Shown: positions 1 to 8,991 of the stretch, piece by piece
Numbering within the stretch: the first letter of the stretch is position 1
Layout: the number at the start of each line of letters is the position of its first letter
Assembly: GCF_002584535.1 (NCBI RefSeq)
Contig: NZ_NUOT01000034.1
Span: forward strand, 22,981-86,980
DNA length: 64,000 bases
Origin: Bacillus cereus
GTDB taxonomy: Bacteria; Bacillota; Bacilli; Bacillales; Bacillaceae_G
Direction of reading: 5' to 3'
Program-made: the position numbers and the translations under genes
Notes under the pieces: model-generated
What the model saw: only the letters and a program-made list of their open reading frames with translations
The model's database searches: none
What the model was told of the DNA's origin: nothing

Positions 1-13
1 GGCCTTTCATCTA

Positions 14-163
14 TTATTCTGCAATTTCTTCATATAAAAAGTACGTTACATTATAAATATGTTCAACTTCATCATCTGTCATAAATAAAAGTTCTTCACG
101 CTCCATTCCTTTTTTCTTTTCAATAAACTCGATCATATTCTTCCGTTCTTCTCTTTTCATCAT
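14..163 (-). CDS. BH0509-family small protein
   Basis: A 49-residue acidic/basic protein of unknown function. It begins MMKREERKNMIEFIEKK and contains the segment MTDDEVEHIYN, which I recognise from the small BH0509 family of bacilli; no role is known. It has no signal peptide or membrane segment. A strong ribosome site (GGAGGAGA on the minus strand, about 171-178) sits before two adjacent ATG codons (161-163 and 158-160). The first is used here, but the second is equally possible. It stands alone, with a 150-base gap to the next gene on the same strand. Confidence 0.75.
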   Translation of the reverse strand: MMKREERKNMIEFIEKKKGMEREELLFMTDDEVEHIYNVTYFLYEEIAE

Positions 164-280
164 TGTTATTTCTCCTCCCATTCTGTTTTAATACAGTTTA
201 TTTAAGTTGATACTATTATATAACAGAATCTTTAGAATGTTCCACCTTTTTTGTGTTTTTTTTGATGAGAACTTTTCGAC

Positions 281-311
281 AAAACAAGCCCTTTTGAAGG
301 GGCTTGTTTTT
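281..311 (-). terminator. Rho-independent terminator of the flavin-oxidase-like gene
   Basis: Inverted repeat AACAAGCCC/GGGGCTTGTT with a short loop lies directly after the stop of the 315-731 gene. T-runs exist on both strands, so it could also act in the other direction. Confidence 0.8.
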
Positions 312-314
312 GGA

Positions 315-731
315 TTACAGTCGTAAAAACTCTGGCTGAGTCGTACCAGCACTATCAATGTAGTAAATTGTATTGGGATTGATTTTTATAAGTATATAGT
401 TAGGATCTTCGGGACCGAGTAACCAGCGTTTTAAGTTGTTGCTCCAAAATTTATTTTTTAATGTTTGATCTTCTTCAATTGAAGCGATGCCTTCTACTTC
501 AATATAATCTTCATCCCATTTCTTTCCTTCTCTTCCAAGTAGTACGTGCACGTTTGAATTTTGTTCAATATCTGCTACCTTTTTTGAATTACGATCTGTT
601 GGTGCGTATAATACAAAATCTTCATGAAAAAACATCATAAAACAGCTATGTGGCTTATTCTCACGAACGGTAGCTAATACACCTGTTCTTTGTCCTTGAA
701 TAATAGTTGCAATTTTTTCTTTTAAATGCAT
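315..731 (-). CDS. Pyridoxamine 5'-phosphate oxidase-like general stress protein
   Basis: A 138-residue protein of the split-barrel flavin-binding fold (pyridoxamine phosphate oxidase-like, similar to general stress protein 26 / YdaG of B. subtilis). The barrel start shows as GVLATVRENKPHS followed by YAPTDRNSKKVADIEQN, the usual strand-helix pattern of the family. It probably binds FMN or a related flavin; the substrate is unknown. It is cytoplasmic, with no signal peptide. The start has AAGGAG ten bases upstream. It is monocistronic, closed by the hairpin at 281-311. A sigma-B promoter would be expected from the family but none is clearly readable. Confidence 0.8.
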   Translation of the reverse strand: MHLKEKIATIIQGQRTGVLATVRENKPHSCFMMFFHEDFVLYAPTDRNSKKVADIEQNSNVHVLLGREGKKWDEDYIEVEGIASIEEDQTLKNKFWSNNLKRWLLGPEDPNYILIKINPNTIYYIDSAGTTQPEFLRL

Positions 732-918
732 TTTTGATGCTCCTTTCAGTTATCCGTAATTTCACCTTGTAAAAACTTGCCCTTAAAATTTTTTACGATC
801 TTTTATACTTTTTTCTTCAATCCCACTTTTTAAACGTATTTGTGATGAAATGGGACAAGTTAGGAGAAGAATAATAATAGTAGTGGAGAGAAATACATAC
901 GATGGAAGGATGGAAAAT

Positions 919-1974
919 ATGTTTAATAAAATTTTCTTAATACTTGCACTGGTTGGAGTGCCGCTTTCGATTCTTGGAAATACGCTACATTGGCCACAAA
1001 CAATCATGTTTGCTGTATATTGCATTACAATTATTGCTCTCGCTGCTTTTATGGGAAGAGCGACAGAAAGTTTAGCTATTGTTTCTGGGCCAAGAATTGG
1101 TGGGTTATTAAATGCAACCTTCGGGAATGCGGTTGAACTTATTATTTCAATTTTTGCATTGCAAGCAGGGTTAACTGAAGTTGTACTTGCTTCATTAACT
1201 GGTTCTGTTCTTGGAAACTTATTATTAGTTGGAGGTCTTTCCTTTTTTGTAGGAGGGCTTAAGTATAAAAGACAAAGTTTCAATGTGTACGATGCAAGAC
1301 ATAACTCTGCTCTTCTAATATTTGCAGTTGTTGTAGCATTTGTTATTCCAGAAGTTTTTTCAATGAAGATGGGTATAGAGAAGACATATCAATTAAGCAT
1401 TGGGGTTTCAATCATCATGATTGTCATGTATTTAGCGGCACTATTTTTCAAACTGGTTACACATCGCGGTGTATATCAGCATAAAAGTGATGAAGTAGAA
1501 CATGAGGAGGAACCTGAATGGTCAAAGAGAAAAGCGCTACTTATTTTAGCGATTGCAACAGCGGCTGTTGCTTACGTATCTGAGGCGCTTGTTCATACAT
1601 TTGAAACGGTAGCGAAATCATTTGGATGGTCGGAACTATTTATCGGGGTTATCATTGTTGCGATCGTTGGTAATGCCGCAGAGCATGCCTCTGCAATTAT
1701 TATGGCTTATAAAAATAAAGTGAATATTGCAGTTGAAATTGCAGTCGGCTCAACATTGCAGGTTGCTATGTTTGTTGCCCCTGTTCTCATCATACTTTCG
1801 ATGTTTTTTACAGTGAAGATGCCCCTTGTATTTACAATGCCGGAACTTGTGTCCATGATTACGGCGGTATTTTTAACAATTGCAATTTCAAATGACGGAG
1901 ATACGAACTGGTTTGAGGGAGGAACATTATTAGCTGCCTATTTCATTATGGGAATTGGCTTTTACTTGTTATAA
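919..1974 (+). CDS. cax: Ca2+/H+ antiporter (CaCA superfamily)
   Basis: A 351-residue multi-pass membrane protein that exports Ca2+ in exchange for protons. The two CaCA alpha repeats are plain: GNAVELIISIFAL in the first half and GNAAEHASAIIMA in the second, each with the essential acidic residue. The halves are joined by an acidic loop (DEVEHEEEPEW) typical of the family. About ten to eleven membrane segments can be read. An open frame runs upstream to 850, but ATG 919 has a GGAAGG site nine bases before it and gives the usual family length. Its B. subtilis counterpart is ChaA (YfkE), also beside yfkD, so the gene order supports the call. Confidence 0.9.
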   Translation: MFNKIFLILALVGVPLSILGNTLHWPQTIMFAVYCITIIALAAFMGRATESLAIVSGPRIGGLLNATFGNAVELIISIFALQAGLTEVVLASLTGSVLGNLLLVGGLSFFVGGLKYKRQSFNVYDARHNSALLIFAVVVAFVIPEVFSMKMGIEKTYQLSIGVSIIMIVMYLAALFFKLVTHRGVYQHKSDEVEHEEEPEWSKRKALLILAIATAAVAYVSEALVHTFETVAKSFGWSELFIGVIIVAIVGNAAEHASAIIMAYKNKVNIAVEIAVGSTLQVAMFVAPVLIILSMFFTVKMPLVFTMPELVSMITAVFLTIAISNDGDTNWFEGGTLLAAYFIMGIGFYLL

Positions 1975-2071
1975 AAAATGGGATAACAATGTCATGGAGG
2001 GAAAACAATAGGGATAGTTAATTGCTATTTAAATGGTTTATACACTTTTAAATTAGGAAGGGGTAAAGCAG

Positions 2072-2869
2072 ATGAAACGAGTGTGCAGCATATGTTTTTC
2101 AACTATGGTCTCGTTTATTTTATTATTTCCTTATAGTAGTTTTGCAAAGACAACAATCAACGTAAAGATGCCGTCATCTGTTTTGAACATTTCAAAAGAC
2201 AATACGTATCCGAATGCAACGCAAGATTTACCGCGTTTGCAGCCAAGTGAATTTGCGAAAGAACTACTGAAAACGTCAACGACTCGAATAGAAAACCCAG
2301 ATTTAATTCGGATGTTTAACGAAACTTCGATTTCAAATGCGCCTCTTGCAGTCGGATATAGGGCGAAAATTTATTTAGGTCAATGGCCGTTGAATTATGA
2401 ATCAACAGATACAACGATAAATTGGGAATATAAGCAAGTAAATCGTAATGTGTATGATAACCGCGGTGTGGAGAGGTTGTATCCGCTTCGGTACAAACAA
2501 GAATCACAAAAAACGATAGAAGGTGGTTTAACAGCTTATATTAAAGATGCAGATGATGTGAAAAAGATGATTCTTTTAAAGGCGATGGAGAAAGTACAGC
2601 TACCCCTGTCTTTTAAAACAACAATTGGTTATGGTACTGGGAATGAACGTATATATAATATCAGCCCGAAACAACTTGGGTATTTATATGCATATACACC
2701 AGCGGTAAATGAAAAAGGAAAAGTTACATTTGGAGAAGTATATCTTGTTTTAAAAGGGAATCAAAAGAGGCTTGTAATTAAAAATATTACTTCCCAAGGA
2801 ATTGGAGCATCTATTCCTGTACAAGATTATGTATCCTTTAAATTTATTTCATCACCTTATCCGCGATAA
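2072..2869 (+). CDS. yfkD: YfkD-family secreted protein
   Basis: A 265-residue protein with an N-terminal signal peptide (positive start, hydrophobic core to about residue 25, ending SSFAK). The rest is soluble and probably extracytoplasmic, with no lipobox cysteine. It is the YfkD family by length, composition and position between the calcium exchanger and the yfkAB radical SAM gene. Its biochemical function is unknown. AGGAAGGGG precedes the ATG. It converges on yfkAB and shares a bidirectional terminator with it. Confidence 0.85.
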   Translation: MKRVCSICFSTMVSFILLFPYSSFAKTTINVKMPSSVLNISKDNTYPNATQDLPRLQPSEFAKELLKTSTTRIENPDLIRMFNETSISNAPLAVGYRAKIYLGQWPLNYESTDTTINWEYKQVNRNVYDNRGVERLYPLRYKQESQKTIEGGLTAYIKDADDVKKMILLKAMEKVQLPLSFKTTIGYGTGNERIYNISPKQLGYLYAYTPAVNEKGKVTFGEVYLVLKGNQKRLVIKNITSQGIGASIPVQDYVSFKFISSPYPR

Positions 2870-2872
2870 CAT

Positions 2873-2905
2873 AAAAAACGTCAGCTAAATATGCTGACGT
2901 TTTTT
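2873..2905. terminator. Bidirectional terminator between yfkD and yfkAB
   Basis: Hairpin AACGTCAGC/GCTGACGTT with A-run before and T-run after, serving the two converging genes. Confidence 0.85.
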
Positions 2906-2906
2906 G

Positions 2907-4034
2907 TTACAGTGTGATATTCGATTCTTTTGTTAAGAAGTCCTCAGTTGGATAATAGCTGTTTTTTACAAGAATATTTGGTCCAAGGCATTTTACAGCA
3001 GGACAGTGACAGCTTAATGATTTCGCTGTTTTCGAGTTGCACCATTTGTCATATGCTTCTTGCAATGTATTTGTTTGAATGTTGCCAAGCAGTGGAATAT
3101 CACCAAAGTCTGTTACGATAATGTTACCATCAAAAATATTTACATTTAGGCGAGAACGTCCATCTGGATCATTACGTACAGTTACGTTTTTACTTTCGTG
3201 TAGTTTTTTTAATGTAACTAAATCACGTTCATCATTACTGCATGCGTAAAATGGTAACGTACCAAATAACATCCACACATTTTCATCACGAATCTCTAAT
3301 AAGTGCTCAATTGCACTGCGAATTTCATCTTTTGTTAAAATTTCAAGGTTGCTAGCAAAATCACTTGGGTACATCGGATGTACCTCATGACGCTTACAAC
3401 CCATTTCTTCTACAATTTGGCGGTGAATGTGTTCAATATGTGGTAATGTACGTTTGTTTAGCATGGTTTCTGCTGATACGAGAACACCAGCTTCTGATAA
3501 AGCTTTACTATTTGTAATCATCCGTTCAAATAGTTTTGCGCGCTGTTCATAAGTAGGTTTGCGCTCCATCATTGCAAAGCCACCCTCAACGAAATCATCA
3601 ATTGTTCCCCAGTTATGTGAAATATGTAGCACGTCTAGATACGGAACAATTTGTTCATAGCGGGCTAAATCTATAGTTAGGTTTGAATTAATTTGAGTGC
3701 GAATGCCTCGTTCATGGGCATATTTTAAGAGTGGTGTTACATAGTTGTCGACGGATTTTTTTGAGAGCATTGGTTCTCCGCCAGTAATACTTAAAGAACG
3801 TAAATGAGGAATCTCATCTAATCGTTTTAATAAAAGTTCCATCGGAAGCGGATTTGGATCTTTCGGCTGTAATGTATAACCAACAGCACAATGCTCGCAG
3901 CGCATATTGCATAACGTTGTCGTTGTAAACTCAACGTTTGTTAATAGTAATTTGCCGTACTCTTCAAGGTCCATATACGCTTCCCATGGATCGTAAGAAG
4001 GAGTAATCGGCTTCATTGTTTGTGATATACTCAT
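2907..4034 (-). CDS. yfkAB: Radical SAM protein YfkAB
   Basis: A 375-residue radical S-adenosylmethionine enzyme. The cluster-binding motif is CNMRCEHC near residue 43, followed by the SAM-contact segment SITGGEPML. The C-terminal part carries extra cysteines (SCHCPAVKCLG), which may bind an auxiliary iron-sulfur cluster. The family (YfkA plus YfkB as one chain) has no assigned substrate. The start has AAGGAG nine bases before the ATG. It stands alone on the minus strand. Confidence 0.88.
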   Translation of the reverse strand: MSISQTMKPITPSYDPWEAYMDLEEYGKLLLTNVEFTTTTLCNMRCEHCAVGYTLQPKDPNPLPMELLLKRLDEIPHLRSLSITGGEPMLSKKSVDNYVTPLLKYAHERGIRTQINSNLTIDLARYEQIVPYLDVLHISHNWGTIDDFVEGGFAMMERKPTYEQRAKLFERMITNSKALSEAGVLVSAETMLNKRTLPHIEHIHRQIVEEMGCKRHEVHPMYPSDFASNLEILTKDEIRSAIEHLLEIRDENVWMLFGTLPFYACSNDERDLVTLKKLHESKNVTVRNDPDGRSRLNVNIFDGNIIVTDFGDIPLLGNIQTNTLQEAYDKWCNSKTAKSLSCHCPAVKCLGPNILVKNSYYPTEDFLTKESNITL

Positions 4035-4271
4035 ATGAAATACTCCTTTGACTATTGAAATAACAATTTGTCCATTCTCTATAATAGAAGAATATAGGCT
4101 ATTTATAAAGTGAAACTTTTTGTAACAAAGATTTCTCTATCTATAAAATGTGGTAGGGAGTAGTAATTGCTTCAAGATAAAAGGTATGATAAATTTGCTA
4201 AAAATTCATGTTCGTGATGCTCATTTTTGCGGTATAATAAAAGTAACTCGAATAAAAAGGAGAGTGCCTTC

Positions 4272-4454
4272 GTGGGAAAAGCAATTCAAGATAAAGATTC
4301 ACAACTAGTATATTTAAAAGAACGTTTAAATATGTTCATCGAAGTGATTGATACAATTGAACCGGAAGAAGTGGAATTAGAAGATGTAGATCGTCTTCTT
4401 TCAATGCTAGATGAGTTAGAATTAAAATGTGAGCAATTTAAAAAAGATCAATAA
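4272..4454 (+). CDS. SE1561-family small protein
   Basis: A 60-residue, strongly acidic helical protein of unknown function. The core LKERLNMFIEVIDTIEPEEVELEDVDRL (given here in part: EPEEVELEDVDRL) matches the SE1561 family of bacilli and staphylococci. GTG at 4272 is taken as the start because AAGGAGA lies nine bases upstream. The frame is open further upstream to an ATG at 4227, but that one has no ribosome site. It is closed by a strong terminator and is monocistronic. Confidence 0.75.
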   Translation: MGKAIQDKDSQLVYLKERLNMFIEVIDTIEPEEVELEDVDRLLSMLDELELKCEQFKKDQ

Positions 4455-4463
4455 TATATTTTT

Positions 4464-4501
4464 AAAGCGGCTGCCAATCCTGTCTTGGTAGCCGCTTTTT
4501 A
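4464..4501 (+). terminator. Terminator after the SE1561-family gene
   Basis: Stem AAAGCGGCTGCCAA/TTGGTAGCCGCTTT with a T tail. Confidence 0.85.
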
Positions 4502-4641
4502 TATGGCCAAACTATCCTAAAAGAGCGCTACAAACAATCTTTTGGGATAATCTTCAAGAAAGCCTGTTTCAGTTTGCTACTTTACAGTGTGAATAGACAG
4601 AAAATATAGTTTATAATATGAAGGTAGGGAGGAGGAATTAT

Positions 4642-5094
4642 ATGGAATATCATTTGGTGAAGCCTGTATTACAAGGAAAAAAAGCAAGAGAAACAAAAAC
4701 GTACAATATTTATAATTTTTTCATAATCGGACTTATTTTTGGGATTATTCCGATTATGATTTTAGGAACTTGCAATGCGATTTGGTTAAAAGAGCCCAAA
4801 AAGAAAATATACATACTTCTTATGATAGGAATAATGACTTTATTAGCAATGTTCATCTGTGCCGCTCTAATTGGTGATATATATGTGCTAAAGATTGCTT
4901 CTCGAATAGCTGCTGCAGTTGTAACAGGTGTGTATATATATGCGCTGCGGGAACGGTTTCGAATTCATAATTTAGTAAATGAAAGTACGGAGTCATTACG
5001 GTGGATAGGTTTAATCATTGGAATAGTTGGGATCATGGCCCAAACGGCATTGTTGGTAGGAGGGGAGATGCTGTATGTCAACTTCACAGAGTGA
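4642..5094 (+). CDS. Small integral membrane protein of unknown function
   Basis: A 150-residue protein with four likely membrane segments (about residues 25-45, 52-75, 80-98 and 120-142) and a short cytoplasmic N-terminus. No family was recognised. ATG 4642 follows a GGGAGGAGG site, so it is preferred over an upstream in-frame ATG at 4618. It overlaps the next gene by 20 bases, and a third gene follows closely. It is therefore probably translated with the TPR protein and AAA+ ATPase downstream and may be a membrane part of the same machine (inference). Confidence 0.7.
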   Translation: MEYHLVKPVLQGKKARETKTYNIYNFFIIGLIFGIIPIMILGTCNAIWLKEPKKKIYILLMIGIMTLLAMFICAALIGDIYVLKIASRIAAAVVTGVYIYALRERFRIHNLVNESTESLRWIGLIIGIVGIMAQTALLVGGEMLYVNFTE

Positions 5095-5956
5095 AACGAT
5101 GTTGTTACAAGAGGCACTGCATTATTACGGGATTGGTCATATTGAAACAGCACAGCAGAAATTAGAAACACTGCTTTCTTATAATCCACAGCATGCTGAA
5201 GCATTGTACAGTTTAGGATGCTGCTATGCAGATTCAGAACAATATGATGAAGCAAAAGAGCTTTGCATATCAGCGTTGCAGCATGGTTTTGAGCCAGAAG
5301 AAGTGTATTATACACTTGGACATATATATACATATACGAATGAACTTGAAAAAGCGGAGCAAAGCTTTTTGAGCGTTCTGTATTCAGATCCTTCCCATGC
5401 GCAAGCAATGGCGAAATATGCATTTATTTTATTAAAAACAGGTTATATTGAAAAAGCTAAGCAACTCATGCAAAAGGCAGTAGAAATTAACCCCAATCAT
5501 CCTACCGTTCTTCATTATCAATTTGTTTTATTACTTGCAACAGGAACGAAACAAGAAATAGAGGAATCCTTAAAAGATAATTATTATGGATCAACTAACG
5601 AAGTTCACTTTTTAGTACAGTTAGGAATCCATGCAGCAACAAGGAAGAGGTATAGGGAAGCATACAAATATTACCGACAAGCGTTTTTGTTGGCACCTAA
5701 TAATAAAGAATTACTTGAAATCTTAGAAGAAGCAGAAGAACTGATTCATCCGATTTTCTTTCCGAATGTTCTTGTGAATAAAGTGGGTGGTCCGCTTATC
5801 TTTTGGGCAATATCTTTTGGAACATTAGGTTTATTCTCTGCATTAGACTGGGGAAATATGGCTAGTTTTGCTATTTTATTTTATCTCATCATTTGTATAT
5901 GGAGCTGGCTATCTACACCGATGTACAAATTGTATAAAAAAATAAAAAAATCATGA
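5075..5956 (+). CDS. TPR-repeat protein with C-terminal membrane anchor
   Basis: A 293-residue protein. Residues about 8-220 are tetratricopeptide repeats (for example ALYSLGCCYADSEQYDEAKE and VYYTLGHIYTYTNELEKAEQ). Residues about 235-285 form two hydrophobic segments, followed by a lysine-rich end. This suggests a cytoplasmic TPR scaffold tied to the membrane by its C-terminus. It overlaps the preceding membrane-protein gene and is followed after 14 bases by an AAA+ ATPase that itself starts with a TPR-like region. The family is not named; a protein-protein scaffold is the likely role. Confidence 0.78.
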   Translation: MSTSQSETMLLQEALHYYGIGHIETAQQKLETLLSYNPQHAEALYSLGCCYADSEQYDEAKELCISALQHGFEPEEVYYTLGHIYTYTNELEKAEQSFLSVLYSDPSHAQAMAKYAFILLKTGYIEKAKQLMQKAVEINPNHPTVLHYQFVLLLATGTKQEIEESLKDNYYGSTNEVHFLVQLGIHAATRKRYREAYKYYRQAFLLAPNNKELLEILEEAEELIHPIFFPNVLVNKVGGPLIFWAISFGTLGLFSALDWGNMASFAILFYLIICIWSWLSTPMYKLYKKIKKS

Positions 5957-5970
5957 AGGGAGAGAATACG

Positions 5971-7227
5971 GTGAATAAAATAGATGTATTAAAGCAAGTG
6001 CTAGCACAAGATGAAGAAAATGGATCAATTTGGTATTTAATTGGAGTCGAGTACAAAGAACAGGGAGATATAGCAAATGCGCTGCAAGCTTTATCGAAAG
6101 CTCTTCAGTATGGTAATCAAGAATGGAAGAATAAAGTCGCGGCTGAACTGGAAGCTTTATCACAAGTGCTTACAAGTCCGAAAGAAACAATATATGTAAC
6201 AGAAGAGGAAAGCCAGTGTGAAAACAATGAGGATCACGTAATAGAGCAAGATCCAGAAAAGGAAAAACAGCTACATGCAGTCTATGCAAATGAAAATATG
6301 GAAGAAAATGTGGTTTCGATGAACGTGCTTCAAGGCGGAAGAAGCAAGCAAAACCGGGAACAAGAGCAGATTACATTTGAGGATGTCGGCGGTTTGCATG
6401 ATGTGAAAAAAGCGATTCAAATGAAAATTATCAAACCGTTTACTTCACCAGGATTATTTGAGCGTTTTAAGAAAAAAGTTGGCGGCGGCATTTTATTATA
6501 CGGTCCTCCTGGCTGCGGAAAAACATATATTGCCAAGGCAACTGCAGGGGAGTGCAGAGCACATTTTGCAACGATGAGCATTACCGATATTCTTGATCCG
6601 TATATTGGAGTGAGTGAACAAAATGTACGGGAAATTTTTCGATATGCTCGTTCCCAAAAGCCATGTATTTTATTTTTAGATGAAATGGATGCACTTGGAT
6701 TTAATCGGAGCAAAGCGTCGGGAAATCCGACACTAAGAACAGTTATAGATCAATTGTTAACAGAGATTGAAGGTATTGATACGAATACAGACAAACTATT
6801 GTTAATTGGTGCGACTAATATGCCTTGGGACATTGATCCTGCATTTAAAAGACCGGGGCGCTTTGATAAAATGATTTTCGTTTCCCCACCTGATTTAGAA
6901 GCACGGAGCAGTATTTTTCAAATTAAGTTGGCAGGAAAACCGATTTCAACAATAGATTACGATATGTTAGCTAAAGAAACAGAACTGTATTCGGGTGCTG
7001 ACATTGAAAATGTAGTAGAGCTGGCCGTAGAAAATGTTTTAGGAGAAATTATGACAACGGGTGTGGAGCGAGCGGTTACAATGAAGGACATAACCGATGC
7101 TATAGCAGAAACGAAGCCGTCTACGTTGGAGTGGTTTCGTACGATTAAAAATTATATTAAATATGCAAATGAGAGCGGCGCATACGATGATGTACAAGCA
7201 TATTTAAAAAGATATAAAAAAATATAA
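5971..7227 (+). CDS. AAA+ ATPase with N-terminal TPR-like region
   Basis: A 418-residue ATPase. Residues 1-60 look like a TPR pair, about 60-130 are an acidic linker, and the AAA+ domain follows: Walker A GPPGCGKT (178-185), Walker B ILFLDEMD (233-240), sensor ATN near 281 and arginine-finger segment RPGRFD near 294. The domain resembles the Cdc48/FtsH class, but there is no protease domain, so a remodelling or unfolding role is inferred. GTG 5971 is chosen because GAAGGGAG lies about ten bases before it; an ATG at 5953 overlaps the upstream stop and lacks a ribosome site. It is last in the three-gene operon; the substrate is unknown. Confidence 0.82.
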   Translation: MNKIDVLKQVLAQDEENGSIWYLIGVEYKEQGDIANALQALSKALQYGNQEWKNKVAAELEALSQVLTSPKETIYVTEEESQCENNEDHVIEQDPEKEKQLHAVYANENMEENVVSMNVLQGGRSKQNREQEQITFEDVGGLHDVKKAIQMKIIKPFTSPGLFERFKKKVGGGILLYGPPGCGKTYIAKATAGECRAHFATMSITDILDPYIGVSEQNVREIFRYARSQKPCILFLDEMDALGFNRSKASGNPTLRTVIDQLLTEIEGIDTNTDKLLLIGATNMPWDIDPAFKRPGRFDKMIFVSPPDLEARSSIFQIKLAGKPISTIDYDMLAKETELYSGADIENVVELAVENVLGEIMTTGVERAVTMKDITDAIAETKPSTLEWFRTIKNYIKYANESGAYDDVQAYLKRYKKI

Positions 7228-7337
7228 TCCCGTTCAGACGCTATTGAAATAGAAGGAATAAGAAAAAAAGAGTATAATCAATTGATGAAAGATTTTAAAG
7301 CGTTTTGGTAGCGTTCACAATTGAGGGGGAAGTAACA

Positions 7338-8861
7338 ATGGAAAAGCTTCAAGAAAGTATGTATCAACTGATTGTTGAAACATCGACGAATTTACCGAAA
7401 GATGTTCGTCGTGCTATTCAACAAGCAAAGGAACGAGAAAATGCAGGGACTCGTTCTGCAATGGCACTTGGCACGATTACAAATAACATTAAAATGGCAG
7501 ATGAAAACATCTCGCCAATTTGCCAAGATACAGGAATGCCAACTTTCAAAATCTATACACCAGTTGGCGTAAATCAATTACAAATGAAAGAAGCAATTTA
7601 CAGTGCACTTGAGCGGGCGACAAAGGACGGAAAACTTCGTCCAAACTCTGTTGATTCTCTTTTCGGGGACAATAGTGGTAACAACTTAGGACCAGGTACG
7701 CCTGTCATTAAGTTTGAGCAGTGGGAGAAAGATTATATTGATGCTCGTTTAATTTTAAAAGGAGGTGGCTGTGAGAATAAAAATATTCAGTACAGCTTAC
7801 CTTGTGAATTAGAAGGACTTGGACGAGCTGGCCGTGATTTAGAAGGGATTCGTAAATGTCTTCTTCATGCGGTATATCAAGCACAAGGACAAGGGTGTAG
7901 TGCAGGAGTAATCGGCGTTGGTATCGGGGGAGACCGTACGTCAGGTTATGAATTGGCAAAAAATCAACTATTTCGTACATTAGATGATGTGAATCCAATT
8001 CCAGAATTACAAAAGCTTGAAGAATACGTATTAGAGAATGCGAACAAGCTTGGTATTGGTACGATGGGATTTGGCGGTGAAACAACTTTACTTGGTTGTA
8101 AAGTTGGTGTATACAATCGTCTGCCGGCGAGTTTCTATGTATCTGTTGCATATAATTGCTGGGCATATCGTCGTCTTGGTATAACAATTCATCCTGAAAC
8201 GGGTGAGATTATCGATTGGTTATATCAAGAAGGTGAAAATACGCTTCAGCAAGAAGAGGAACAAGACAAAAGTGAACAACGCGAAATTGTACTGCAGGCG
8301 CCAATTACAGAAGAGCAAATTCGTGAACTTCGCGTTGGTGATGTTGTAACAATTAATGGCATGATGTACACAGGTCGTGATGCAATCCACAAGCATTTAA
8401 TGGATAACGATTGTCCAGTAGACTTAAATGGACAAATCATTTATCATTGCGGACCAGTTGTAGTGAAGGATGAAAATGAAAATTGGGAAATTAAAGCGGC
8501 AGGCCCCACAACAAGTATTCGTGAAGAACCATATCAAGGGGACATTATGAAGAAATTTGGTATTCGGGCTGTCATCGGTAAAGGCGGTATGGGAGCGAAA
8601 ACATTAGCAGCACTAGCTGAACATGGCGGCGTATATTTAAATGCAATCGGTGGTGCTGCGCAGTATTATGCAGAATGTATTAAAGAAGTGAAAGATGTTG
8701 ACTTCTTACAATTTGGTATTCCAGAAGCGATGTGGCATTTACGTATTGATGGTTTTAAAGCTGTTGTAACAATGGATTCTCATGGAAACAGTCTACATGC
8801 AGATGTAGATAAAACATCACTTGAAAAATTAGCAAGCTTTAAAGAACCGGTATTTAAATAA
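7338..8861 (+). CDS. fumA: Class I fumarate hydratase
   Basis: A 507-residue iron-sulfur fumarase of the TCA cycle, converting fumarate to malate. The two domains are fused in one chain. The N-terminal alpha domain carries the cluster cysteines (SPICQDTGMPTF and GGGCENKN, plus the segment QGQGCSAGVIG). The C-terminal beta domain begins near residue 330 (LRVGDVVTINGMMYTGRDA). The length is normal for the family. ATG 7338 is preceded by GAGGGGGAA. It is monocistronic with its own terminator. This class is oxygen-sensitive, unlike class II FumC. Confidence 0.92.
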   Translation: MEKLQESMYQLIVETSTNLPKDVRRAIQQAKERENAGTRSAMALGTITNNIKMADENISPICQDTGMPTFKIYTPVGVNQLQMKEAIYSALERATKDGKLRPNSVDSLFGDNSGNNLGPGTPVIKFEQWEKDYIDARLILKGGGCENKNIQYSLPCELEGLGRAGRDLEGIRKCLLHAVYQAQGQGCSAGVIGVGIGGDRTSGYELAKNQLFRTLDDVNPIPELQKLEEYVLENANKLGIGTMGFGGETTLLGCKVGVYNRLPASFYVSVAYNCWAYRRLGITIHPETGEIIDWLYQEGENTLQQEEEQDKSEQREIVLQAPITEEQIRELRVGDVVTINGMMYTGRDAIHKHLMDNDCPVDLNGQIIYHCGPVVVKDENENWEIKAAGPTTSIREEPYQGDIMKKFGIRAVIGKGGMGAKTLAALAEHGGVYLNAIGGAAQYYAECIKEVKDVDFLQFGIPEAMWHLRIDGFKAVVTMDSHGNSLHADVDKTSLEKLASFKEPVFK

Positions 8862-8865
8862 TAGG

Positions 8866-8901
8866 AAAAATGCATCTCAAATAATTTGAGATGCATTTTT
8901 T
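8866..8901 (+). terminator. Terminator after fumA
   Basis: Stem AAATGCATCTCAAAT/ATTTGAGATGCATTT followed by T residues. Confidence 0.88.
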
Positions 8902-8991
8902 GTTGGTATATATGGAAAAACATGTTCAGCATGAAACAAGTATTGAGCACAGAAACTACAGGTACGATTATATATGGAAAGGAGACTATTT

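Noticed and set aside
783-1283. Long minus-strand open frame
   Set aside because: It is the opposite strand of the calcium exchanger, has no ribosome site and its translation resembles no protein.
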